The position numbers and the translations under genes are program-made. Below are positions 15,857 through 23,973 of a DNA stretch of 64,000 bases, piece after piece. Within the stretch, counting starts at the first letter, position 1; each line of letters opens with the position of its first letter. Below the pieces are notes generated by a model. The model was not told the origin of the DNA. It saw nothing but the letters and a program-made list of their open reading frames with translations, and searched no databases. Source of the DNA: Xiheicaenibacterium sp046351325 (GTDB taxonomy: Bacteria > Myxococcota_A > Polyangia > Polyangiales > Polyangiaceae); NCBI GenBank assembly GCA_046351325.1, contig JAXLYR010000006.1, positions 434,001-498,000 of the forward strand, read 5' to 3'.

Positions 15857-18532
15857 CTATCGGGTTCGGACGGTCCGCAAGAGGCTCTCGTAGTCGTCGG
15901 CCATCCGCTCGAGCGAGAAGCGGGCGCGGGCGCGCTCGAGAGCTCGCTCGCTTGCCGAGGCGCGCTTCGCCGGATCGCGCGCGAGCTCGAGCATCGCTCG
16001 AGCGAGGGCCTTCGCGTCGGTCCGCGGCGTCACGAGACCCACGCCCTCGAGCTGCTCGCGGGCGCCGCCGTGATCGGTCGCGACGATGGGTAGGCCCGCA
16101 GCCATCGCCTCGAGCGAGGCGTTGGGGCAGCCTGCGGGCTCGGAGACGAGGACGAAGACCTCGAGCTCGTCGAGGAACGGCGCGAGCTCGTCGCGGAAGC
16201 CGAGCCAGCGCACGGGCAGATCGCGGGCGCTCGCCTCGAGCTCGAGCGCGTAGGCCTCCTGTCCGCGATCGGGCATCCCCGCGACGCGGAGCTCTGCGCC
16301 CGCGGGCCCGAGCTCCGCGACCACCTCGCGGAACGCGTCGAGCAAAAGATCGAGGCGTTTGTGCGGGTGGATGCGCACCGCGGTCCCGAAGACGACGCTC
16401 GCAGTGGGCGCGCGCGCGCTCGAGCGCGCGCGGATGGGAACACCGTTCGGGATGACCCGCGCCGCGCAGCCGAGGACGCGGCGCGCGTCGTCGAGCTCGC
16501 GCGCGTGTTTGACGACGAACGCTGCGAGCCGCGCGCCGTATTCGCGCGCGCGCTCGGTCGCGCCCCCGAGCGTGCGCTCGAGCGAGGTGTAGAGCATTTC
16601 GCCAGGGCTCACGTCGACGACGGGGACCTCGAGGGAGAGCTCCGCGACGAGGAGCTTCACCTCGGCGAGCGCATTCCAAAAGAGGACCGCGCGCGTCGGA
16701 GCGCGGTCGAGCTCGTCGAGCACGCGGAGCGCCGCGCGCTCCGCGCCGCCGCCGGAACCATGGATGTCGAGGGCGAGGACCGGGATCGCCGCGGCCCGCA
16801 GCGCGGCCGTGCCCGGCGTATCGCTCGCGTCGTGCTCCTCGAGGAGCACGACGCGCACGTCCCAGCCGCGGCGCGCGAGCTCGAGGACGAGGCGGCGCGC
16901 GCTCGACTGCGCGCCGCCGGGCGAGAGGTTGTTCGTGACGAGCACGAGCCCTCCCCGCTCGGAGGATGGTTTGGGCTCAAACGAATCGGGGACTGAGTCG
17001 GCGGATCGCACGCGCGCCGCGAGGCGGGCGTACGACCGGACCATCGCGGCCTCGGTGAAGCGCCCGGGGAGCTCTGCGCGGGGAGCGCCGGCCTCGGTCG
17101 CGCGCGCCATCGCCCCTGCGAAATCGTCGGCGGTCGCGTCCTCCTCGAGGATGGTCATCGCGGGCGCGACGATCTCCTCGGTGCCTCCGACGCGCGTGGC
17201 GACGACAGGCAGGCCCGCGGCGAGGGCCTCGAGGTGCGCGAGGCTCAGACCCTCCCACGCGCTCGTCGACAGGAGCACGTCGCAAGCGCCGTAGATCGGG
17301 CCGAGCTCGTCGATCGCGCCGAGCGCGAGGAGCGGGACCTCGAGGCGCGCGAGCTCGCTCGCGAGCGCGCGCGCGATGGCCGCGGCCTCCTCGCTGTGGG
17401 CGGACGGAGCGCCGGCCCACACGACCCGCGTCGGACGGCCCGTCCTGCGCGCGAGCGCGTGGACGGCCGCCGGCACCCGATCGAGCCGCTTCTGCGGGCG
17501 CGGGTTCGCGACCACGAGCACGGCGAGCTCGCCGTCGGCGAGGCCCCAGCGCGCACGCAGGGTCGCGTTCTGGGTCGAGCTGGTCTGCGGCACGCCGTTG
17601 TGCACCGTGCGGAGCGCGACCTTGTCCCCGAGGCCTGCGTCGCGGAGCTCGCGTTCGACCGCGCTCGCGCACGCGCAGACGAGCGTGACGCCGAGGTCCG
17701 CGAGCTCGAGGGTGCCCTCGGGCCAGGCCTGCCGGGCGTTGTGGATCGTGACCATCGTCGGGACCTCGCGCGCGACGGCGCCGACGACGTCGGGCCCGAA
17801 GAGGTGCACGTGCGCGACGTCGGCGCCCCACGCGCGGAGCTCGGTGAGCAGGGCGTCGATGCGCGCGCCGGGGCTGGCCTTGGGCAGCGCCGCGCCGAGA
17901 TCGAGCTCGTTCTCGAGCGGGGGCATGCGCGTGCGCGTAGGCCTGCCGAGCGCGAAGAGCCGCGAGCACGCGAGGCCCGCGGCGAGGGCGCGCGCGACGC
18001 GCTCGGCGCCGCCGATCTGGAGGCTCGTCACGATCTCGGCGACGCGCAGATGCTTTGAGGTCCAACCATCGAGCCGCGCGACGTGAACGACGCGAGGTCG
18101 CTCGTCCTCGGCGAGGCGCCGGACGGCGGGCTCGAGCGCGCCCTCGCGCTCGAGCGCGCGCGCGAGGAGCGAGGCCGCGCGCTCGTCGACCGCGAGCTGC
18201 GCCCAGGGGAGCGAGGTCGAGCGCGCGATCGCGGAGAGGTCCCCGCCTGTCTCCGCGAGCAGTCGATTCGCAGGCTCCGCGCTGCGGTCGAGGCCGACCG
18301 CGAGCACCGGGCGGCCGGTCGCGCTCGGCGGTACGTCGACGCAAGCGAACCCGAAGGCGCCGGCCGTGGCGAGGTGGCGAGCGCCCTCGGCGAGGGCACT
18401 CGCCGCGTCCGCTGCGCTCGTGGTGATGCGGGCCTCGAACGACGAGGCGCGGACCGCGCGCGCGGTCCGTGACGAGAGTCGCCCGATCGGGCCGAGGACG
18501 ATCGCCGAACGCGCTCGCTCCAATATCGGCAT
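15857..18532 (-). CDS. Tandem GT4-family glycosyltransferase fusion
   Basis: Protein of 891 residues from the ATG at 18532. Residues 1-165 are an N-terminal region of unknown function. Two complete GT-B units follow. Unit one (about 170-525) begins at EIVTSLQIGGAERVARAL and ends in LSTSAWEGLSLAHLEALAAGLPVVAT. Unit two (about 540-885) begins at TNNLSPGGAQSSARRL and ends in LVSEPAGCPNASLEAMAAGLPIVAT. Both keep the E-x7-E donor-sugar motif, so both may be active. It probably adds two successive sugars in surface-glycan synthesis. It begins two bases after the stop of the FGE-like gene. Confidence 0.87.
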   Translation of the reverse strand: MPILERARSAIVLGPIGRLSSRTARAVRASSFEARITTSAADAASALAEGARHLATAGAFGFACVDVPPSATGRPVLAVGLDRSAEPANRLLAETGGDLSAIARSTSLPWAQLAVDERAASLLARALEREGALEPAVRRLAEDERPRVVHVARLDGWTSKHLRVAEIVTSLQIGGAERVARALAAGLACSRLFALGRPTRTRMPPLENELDLGAALPKASPGARIDALLTELRAWGADVAHVHLFGPDVVGAVAREVPTMVTIHNARQAWPEGTLELADLGVTLVCACASAVERELRDAGLGDKVALRTVHNGVPQTSSTQNATLRARWGLADGELAVLVVANPRPQKRLDRVPAAVHALARRTGRPTRVVWAGAPSAHSEEAAAIARALASELARLEVPLLALGAIDELGPIYGACDVLLSTSAWEGLSLAHLEALAAGLPVVATRVGGTEEIVAPAMTILEEDATADDFAGAMARATEAGAPRAELPGRFTEAAMVRSYARLAARVRSADSVPDSFEPKPSSERGGLVLVTNNLSPGGAQSSARRLVLELARRGWDVRVVLLEEHDASDTPGTAALRAAAIPVLALDIHGSGGGAERAALRVLDELDRAPTRAVLFWNALAEVKLLVAELSLEVPVVDVSPGEMLYTSLERTLGGATERAREYGARLAAFVVKHARELDDARRVLGCAARVIPNGVPIRARSSARAPTASVVFGTAVRIHPHKRLDLLLDAFREVVAELGPAGAELRVAGMPDRGQEAYALELEASARDLPVRWLGFRDELAPFLDELEVFVLVSEPAGCPNASLEAMAAGLPIVATDHGGAREQLEGVGLVTPRTDAKALARAMLELARDPAKRASASERALERARARFSLERMADDYESLLRTVRTR

Positions 18533-18534
18533 AG

Positions 18535-19962
18535 CTAATAGGCAGAGGGCCAGCCGCTCGAGCCCGACGAAGAGCTGGAGTCGTACGAAGAGCTCGAGCC
18601 GTACGAGGTGCTGGAGTTGTCGTAGCTTGCCCCGTAAGTGGGGCCATAGTCCGGCTCGCAGTTCACGTGGCTCGGACGAAAGCCGGTATATACGAACGTC
18701 CCCGCCGGATTCGAGAGCACGGTTTGCCCCCTGTCGAACATGCCATCGGGCCGCCGGACCGAATAGCGAATAGGGCCGCCCGCCCCCGAGACCCAGAATC
18801 CATCTCCGGCGATTCGGGTCGAGTAGCGAGGCTGCGACGGACGCGACTTCCGCGTCGCGAGGACGATGATGAGGACGAGCCCGAGGCCCAACGTGAGGAT
18901 GACGAAGACGATCCAGAGGCCGCTGCCGCTGTTCGAAGCGGGCGGGTTGTGCGGGGGCGGCGCGGCCGGCGACGGGCGCCCACCGGAGCCGACCGTCTTC
19001 AGCTTGTTCGGCCCGGCCGTGCCTGTGCCCGTCCCCGTCGCGGGAGGGTCGCCCGGGCCACGCCGCGTGAGCACCAGTCGAAAGCCGAAGTCCGCGTTGC
19101 GGCTGCCGCCATCTGCCCGATAGCGCGCGGCCGTGCGCAGCTTGAAGGCGTCCGTCGTCAGGAAGGAGCCGCCGCGCAGCACGCGCCGGGGCTTGTCGGA
19201 TTGGGCCCACGTGACCGGCGACGATTGCAAGAAGTCAGTGACAGGGCTGTCACCCAATGGGCCGTAGTAGTCCTCACACCATTGCCAGACATTGCCGGCC
19301 ATGTCGAAGAGGCCATAAGCGTTCGCCGGCTTCTCCCCGACGGGGTGCGTCGATGAGCCGGCGTTCGGCGCGAACCAGGCGTTCGCCGCGGCCTGCGCTT
19401 TGTCCGTGCCCCAGAAGTAAGCCCCCTTCGGCTTTTCGCCGCGGGCGGCATATTCGAACTCCGCCTCGGTCGGGAGGCGCGCGACGTATTCGGTCGGATA
19501 TTGGGCAGAGACCCAGCGCGCGAAGGCCTGCGCGTCGGCGTACGTGACGATGACGACGGGGTGTTTGTCGGTCTGGGAGAAGCCGGGGTTTTGCCAGGTG
19601 TATTGCTTCTTCTGGACGAGCTTGCCGCTCTCTATGCCGTAGCCGCCGCTCGTGCCCTTCTCCGCTTCGGTCGCGTATTTCGTGTCCGCCACGAACTGGG
19701 CGAACTGTCCTTTGGTGACGAGCGTCTTCGAGATGAAGAACGGTTTCGTCAAGGTGACTTTACGAAGAGACTCGTCGGGGCCGCGCCCTTGCTCCGTAGG
19801 GCCCGAGCCCTGATCGAAGGTGCCCGCGGGGATCTCGACGACGACGAGCTTCTCGTCGCCGCCTGCGAGCTTGAGCTCGAGCTCCCCAGCCAAAGCAGGC
19901 AGCGGGGCCACGAGGATCGCCGCGGTCAAAGCCCAGCGCGCGGCCGAGGGGTTCGCGATCAT
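18535..19962 (-). CDS. Exported FGE/SUMF1-like protein with membrane segment and Ser/Tyr-rich tail
   Basis: Protein of 475 residues. A signal peptide (ending LPALAG) is followed by a SUMF1/FGE domain (about 30-300) with IPAGTF, LPTEAEFEYAARG, DMAGNVWQWCEDYY and RVLRGGSF...RNADFGFRLV. FGE enzymes make formylglycine in sulfatases, but many bacterial members are binding or structural variants. The paired active-site cysteines of true FGE are not evident, so I do not assign that activity. A Gly/Pro linker, one membrane helix (WIVFVILTLGLGLVLIIVL, about 345-365) and a C-terminal region ending in a Ser/Tyr/Gly-rich low-complexity tail follow. No sulfatase gene is nearby. Confidence 0.8.
   Translation of the reverse strand: MIANPSAARWALTAAILVAPLPALAGELELKLAGGDEKLVVVEIPAGTFDQGSGPTEQGRGPDESLRKVTLTKPFFISKTLVTKGQFAQFVADTKYATEAEKGTSGGYGIESGKLVQKKQYTWQNPGFSQTDKHPVVIVTYADAQAFARWVSAQYPTEYVARLPTEAEFEYAARGEKPKGAYFWGTDKAQAAANAWFAPNAGSSTHPVGEKPANAYGLFDMAGNVWQWCEDYYGPLGDSPVTDFLQSSPVTWAQSDKPRRVLRGGSFLTTDAFKLRTAARYRADGGSRNADFGFRLVLTRRGPGDPPATGTGTGTAGPNKLKTVGSGGRPSPAAPPPHNPPASNSGSGLWIVFVILTLGLGLVLIIVLATRKSRPSQPRYSTRIAGDGFWVSGAGGPIRYSVRRPDGMFDRGQTVLSNPAGTFVYTGFRPSHVNCEPDYGPTYGASYDNSSTSYGSSSSYDSSSSSGSSGWPSAY
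19238..19253. repeat. Dispersed dyad inside the FGE-like gene
   Basis: GTGACA-GGGC-TGTCAC, a perfect 6-base-arm palindrome with a 4-base spacer, matches the TKACA-N4-TGTMA core exactly. Confidence 0.6.
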
Positions 19963-20073
19963 GCGGGGACCTTATCAAGGTCGCGCCGAGAGCGGGAGCT
20001 CACGGAGCGAGGAAAAACGGTGCCCGAGCGAGTGAGGGTGCATCCATAACCCCCAATGAGCGCAGCCCTAGGC

Positions 20074-20087
20074 TGACAAGGCTGTTA
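20074..20087. repeat. Dispersed dyad at the MFS stop codon
   Basis: TGACA-AGGC-TGTTA, extended to GCTGACA on the left, includes the TAA stop of the transporter gene on the minus strand. One mismatch to the core. Confidence 0.45.
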
Positions 20088-21314
20088 TTCGACCCGGGGG
20101 CCCGCGCGCCGAACGCCAGCGAGGAACGGTAGGGTCGCGACGAGGAGCGCGGCGGCCGCGACGATGAACGGGGCGCCAGGGAAGTGGATGGGAGCGCCGC
20201 TGCGCGAGAAATAGCTCAGCGTCTGCGTCATCACGAGCGGGCTCAGCACGGTGGCGAGCGCGTTGATGCTCGCGACCGCGCCCTGGAGCTCACCCTGGGC
20301 CGAGGGGTCGATTCGACTCGAGGCGATCGAGTTCACCGCGGGCGGCGCGAGGCCCATCACGGCGCCGAAGGGGATGAGGACGTAGACCATCCAACCCTGG
20401 TTCGCGAGCCCGTAGAGCACCAGCGTGACCGCGCCGCCGACCATGGCGAAGACCGCGGTCTTCACCGGGCCGAGACGTCGGAGCACGGGGCCGATGAGGC
20501 CGCCTTGCACGACCGCGGCGGACAGGCCGACGAGCCCGAGGGATATGCCAATAGCGCGCGAGCTCCAGCCGAATTTGATTCCGGCATAGAAGGCCCAAAT
20601 CACGGGGAAGAGCATCTGCGCAAATTGGAAAATACCGAGCGTCACGATGAGCAAGCTCACGTGGGGCAGCTTGCTGAATTGGCGGAAAGCGCCGAGCGGA
20701 TTGGCGCGTGAGAGATCGAAGGGGCGGCGGCGATCGGCGGGCAGAGACTCGGGCAGGACGATTGCCCCGTAGAGCACGTTGACGAGCGAGAGCGCCGCTG
20801 CGGCGAAGAACGGCGCGCGTGTGCTGATGCCCGCGAGCAGGCCGCCGAGCACCGGACCGAGGATGAAACCGACGCCGAACGCAGCGCCGATCATCCCGAA
20901 GGCCTGAGCGCGCCGCTCCTTCTCGGTCACGTCGGCGATATAGGCAGAGGCCGTCGAGAGCGTGGCGCCGGCGATCCCCGAGAGGATGCGCCCGATGAAC
21001 AAGACCGCGATCGAGCGCGCGAGCCCCATGAGGAGGAAGTTCGCCCCGAGCGACGCCATCGCGACGAGCAGGACCGGCCTGCGCCCGAAGCGATCGGAGA
21101 GGTTGCCGATCGTCGGGCCCGCGAGGAAATTGAGGACTGCGTAGACCGTCGACAGGTAGCCGCCCCACGGCGCCGCGTCCTCGAGGCCGAGATTGGTGAG
21201 CTCGGAGATGAGGCGCGGCACGACCGGCATGATCAGGCCGAAGCCGATCATGTCGATGGCGACGGTCACGAGGACGAAGACATAGGCGTTGCGACCGGGT
21301 GACCGCGCTGTCAT
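20085..21314 (-). CDS. TetA-like MFS drug transporter
   Basis: Protein of 409 residues from the ATG at 21314; the frame is open further upstream but only the MTARSPG start places the first helix correctly. Twelve membrane helices are expected. The MFS motif A loop appears as GNLSDRFGRRPVLL, and GRILSGIAGATLSTASAYIADVTEKERRAQAFG is the signature of the DHA1/TetA (TCR) subfamily. It probably exports a hydrophobic or antibiotic compound by proton exchange; the substrate is unknown. A TetR-type regulator is not adjacent. A dyad of the dispersed type covers the start codon. Confidence 0.9.
   Translation of the reverse strand: MTARSPGRNAYVFVLVTVAIDMIGFGLIMPVVPRLISELTNLGLEDAAPWGGYLSTVYAVLNFLAGPTIGNLSDRFGRRPVLLVAMASLGANFLLMGLARSIAVLFIGRILSGIAGATLSTASAYIADVTEKERRAQAFGMIGAAFGVGFILGPVLGGLLAGISTRAPFFAAAALSLVNVLYGAIVLPESLPADRRRPFDLSRANPLGAFRQFSKLPHVSLLIVTLGIFQFAQMLFPVIWAFYAGIKFGWSSRAIGISLGLVGLSAAVVQGGLIGPVLRRLGPVKTAVFAMVGGAVTLVLYGLANQGWMVYVLIPFGAVMGLAPPAVNSIASSRIDPSAQGELQGAVASINALATVLSPLVMTQTLSYFSRSGAPIHFPGAPFIVAAAALLVATLPFLAGVRRAGPRVE
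21300..21313. promoter_or_regulatory. Dispersed dyad over the MFS start codon
   Basis: TGACC-GCGC-TGTCA ends on two bases of the ATG codon (minus strand, 21314-21312). One mismatch to the core. If a protein binds it, it could block translation or transcription start; this is inference. Confidence 0.4.
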
Positions 21315-21358
21315 CGAATAAGCGGTCAGTAGAGCAACATCCTCGCGAGAGCGACAGC

Positions 21359-22693
21359 TTACCTTGCGGGGCGACGCGCAAGTCGGGGCGCGCCCGAACC
21401 GCGGGGTGCGAGCCGAGCCCGCCGAATCACCGCGAGTCCTACGCCGAGGAGGCCGCTCACCCACCACGCGCTCGACGCGTCGGCTGCACCTCCAGTCGAG
21501 CGACAAGCGCAGCCCGAGCCCGAGTCGGTCGCGCCGTCGCCGCCGCCCCCTGCTGCCGCGCCGCCTGCTGCCGCGCCGCCTGCACCACCCGATGCTGCGT
21601 CGCCGCCCGCGCCCGCACCACCACCCGCGCCGCCCGCGCCGCCCATCGCGGGCTCGTCGTCGGACACGAGCTCCATCGTCGCGCGACCGCTCGTGGCGTC
21701 CTCGAACGCGGGCGCGAGCGACGCCGCAAAGGGCTCGAATTCGGCTGAAAACGCAGCGATCTCGTCATCCGTTGTCTCGGGGGCGACGACGAGCACGACG
21801 CCCAGCGTGAAGCTCGTCTTCGTGCTCGGCGCTGGGCTGCGCGCGCCGTTCGTCGCGATGACGTCGTCGATCGTGAGCGTGCGTCGCGTCGCGGTGACCG
21901 TCATCGTGTCCGCGACGTCGAACCAAGGCAGCGAGTGGGCGGCGTAGGCGCCACCCCAGAACGGGTCAGTCGGCGTATTGGGGATTTGGGTGGGCTCGAG
22001 GACCGAAAAGGGAGCGACCTCGTCGGGCGTCGCGAGGCCCATGAGATAGAGGTCCAACATCGAATACCGAAGCGTGCCCGGGTCGGCGTGGGCGGTCGTG
22101 AAGGTGCCGTCGCCGTTGTCGACCCAGACATTGCCGCCCGCCGGAGAGCCGCCCGCGTCCATGAAGAAAGACCAGTGAAATGGAAAGCCGATGAGCTCGT
22201 CGGGGAGCGGCGAGGGGACTTTGATGGTGGGCCCCCAGACGTGCGAGAGCTCGAGCAAGAATAGATAACGGCCATATGCGGACTCGGGAGCGCGGTGGAG
22301 AGCCGCTCGCTTCGGGAGCTCGAAGGCGTTGCTGTGAAAGAGGATCGCTCGGAGCGGCGGATCCGAGGGTTCTTTCAGGCCCGTCGGTGGGAAGAGCCAG
22401 TGTTCGAGGCCGATGCCCGAAACGTCGTTCGCGCGGATGTCGATCCTTGTGCCGTAGTCGCTGCCGTTCATCGGGAACGCTGTCCACACCGACAGGATCT
22501 CGGGCAGCTCCTTGCCGGTGGCTTCATAGCCGTCCAAGACGACCTTGCGCGTCGCGGACACGCTCGGGCCGTTGGGATCTGCGATGGAGCCGTCGTCGCG
22601 GACGATCACGAAGCTCGCCGCGTCTGCGTCGTGCGCGAGGGACAAGAGCGCAGCGAGTCCGGCGACGGCGAGACAGGCAGTCTTCGTTTCCAT
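21359..22693 (-). CDS. MYXO-CTERM surface protein, metalloprotease-like
   Basis: Protein of 444 residues with a cleavable signal (ATG at 22693). The body contains HWSFFMDAGGSPAGGNVWVDNGDGTF and YSMLDLYLMGLATPDEVAPF, phrases I associate with secreted myxobacterial proteins that often carry an HExxH-type zinc site. Here the expected helix reads LELSHVWG, lacking the first His and the typical Glu spacing, so catalysis is doubtful. A Gly/Ala-rich linker precedes SGCACRS, a hydrophobic helix (WWVSGLLGVGLAVI) and an Arg cluster, the tripartite MYXO-CTERM sorting signal. It should be anchored at the cell surface through the Cys motif. Confidence 0.85.
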   Translation of the reverse strand: METKTACLAVAGLAALLSLAHDADAASFVIVRDDGSIADPNGPSVSATRKVVLDGYEATGKELPEILSVWTAFPMNGSDYGTRIDIRANDVSGIGLEHWLFPPTGLKEPSDPPLRAILFHSNAFELPKRAALHRAPESAYGRYLFLLELSHVWGPTIKVPSPLPDELIGFPFHWSFFMDAGGSPAGGNVWVDNGDGTFTTAHADPGTLRYSMLDLYLMGLATPDEVAPFSVLEPTQIPNTPTDPFWGGAYAAHSLPWFDVADTMTVTATRRTLTIDDVIATNGARSPAPSTKTSFTLGVVLVVAPETTDDEIAAFSAEFEPFAASLAPAFEDATSGRATMELVSDDEPAMGGAGGAGGGAGAGGDAASGGAGGAAAGGAAAGGGGDGATDSGSGCACRSTGGAADASSAWWVSGLLGVGLAVIRRARLAPRGSGAPRLARRPAR

Positions 22694-22821
22694 CCTCGTG
22701 GGGATACGCAGCTCGCGAGGCCGGCTCAACTTAGGATGGCTCAGAGCTCCCGCGACGGTGCGCAACACACCGTCGAGTGCGATTGGAACGCGCGGCGGTC
22801 GAGACGCGTTATAGGGACTTC

Positions 22822-23973
22822 ATGAAGTCGTGTATTTCGCCCGCGACCGCGCGCACCCTCGGGAGCGTAGCGTTGCTCCTCACAGGGGGGATGACGTGGG
22901 GCTGCGCCGTAGAACGCCCCGCGCAGAGCGCCGATGTCGAGGCACCCAAACAGCGCTGGGTCGTGAAGCTCCCAGTCCGCCCGGCGACGCCCCCATTGCC
23001 GGAAAACCCCGTGTCGGACGCGGAGACTACCGACCCCGCGGTGCCCGAATCCATCGACGCTCGGGCGCTCGCCGCGGACGTAGAGCTGATTGCGCTGCCC
23101 ACGCTTACTGGCATAAGCGCCGTCACCGCCGGTCGGTCGGGCACGATGCTCGCCGCGACGATCGACGGGACGCTCTTGGAGGTGAGCGGTCGCAAAGCCA
23201 AAGTCCTCGGCTCGAGCGACTGCCGTGAGTTCATGCCTTATTGGGGGCCGCCCCCGGCGCCGACCATCGAGCCGACGATCCTCAGCATCGACGTCACCGA
23301 CAAGGGCATAGACCTGGAGGGCTACATCGTGCGCTTCGGGCGCGGCAGCTGGAACGAGGGCTATTCGGTGCACGTCACGCCGTCGGGCAAATGGAAATGT
23401 CATGAGACGGGTTCGCCGATCGGGCGGGCAAGCTCGGTGTTCGGCACTGAGGTCTTCGACGCGTGGGCGCCGGCGGGCGAGACGCAAGTCTGGTATGCAG
23501 TCGGCAATCGGCCCGACTCCTATTCGATGGAGTACAACGGCATAGTCTGGCGCCGACACCCGCTGCCGCGCGACCTCACGCGCGTCGACGCCCTCTATGC
23601 GGACGGCGCCGGGAGCGCCTGGTTCGCAGTCCGTTTGGGGGAGCAAAACACCCCGGCGCTCCTCTATTGGAGCGGCACGACCTATCGGTATATCCCCACT
23701 CCGGCCGACTTCGTGGTCGAGTCGATGATGAGCGACGGCAAGCGGATATGGGCCTTCGGGCCGACGCGGTGGTTCACGATCGAGGGCGACGTGGTCTCCT
23801 CGATGGCGGCGCCGATGATGGCCTTTGCCGTTTATCCGGTGCCGGGGACTCATGAGCTCTGGGTCGGTGGCTGGGACCCGGCGAAGGAGGTCCCGACCCG
23901 CAACAACGAGGACAGCTTCGCGTTCCAAGGGATGCTGGCCCACGTGGTCGCTAAAGGGGAGTCGGCGCCGTGA
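22822..23973 (+). CDS. Beta-propeller-like lipoprotein (small partner, locus 1)
   Basis: Protein of 383 residues from the ATG at 22822. The signal ends in LTGGMTWGC, a lipobox. The rest is repeated beta-blade-like segments with Trp/Gly motifs such as DGTLLEVSG, GAGSAWFAVR, DGKRIWAFGPTRWF and HELWVGGW. A loop reads SGKWKCHE. The protein at 41643-42932 has the same size class, a matching SGKWIC loop and the same position before a large propeller gene, so the two are paralogues. It is predicted to sit on the outer or periplasmic face; the function is unknown. Its stop overlaps the GTG of the next gene. Confidence 0.8.
   Translation: MKSCISPATARTLGSVALLLTGGMTWGCAVERPAQSADVEAPKQRWVVKLPVRPATPPLPENPVSDAETTDPAVPESIDARALAADVELIALPTLTGISAVTAGRSGTMLAATIDGTLLEVSGRKAKVLGSSDCREFMPYWGPPPAPTIEPTILSIDVTDKGIDLEGYIVRFGRGSWNEGYSVHVTPSGKWKCHETGSPIGRASSVFGTEVFDAWAPAGETQVWYAVGNRPDSYSMEYNGIVWRRHPLPRDLTRVDALYADGAGSAWFAVRLGEQNTPALLYWSGTTYRYIPTPADFVVESMMSDGKRIWAFGPTRWFTIEGDVVSSMAAPMMAFAVYPVPGTHELWVGGWDPAKEVPTRNNEDSFAFQGMLAHVVAKGESAP

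Noticed and set aside
18535..19962. Functional formylglycine-generating enzyme
   Set aside because: No sulfatase partner in the window and the diagnostic cysteine pair is not evident; only the fold is claimed.
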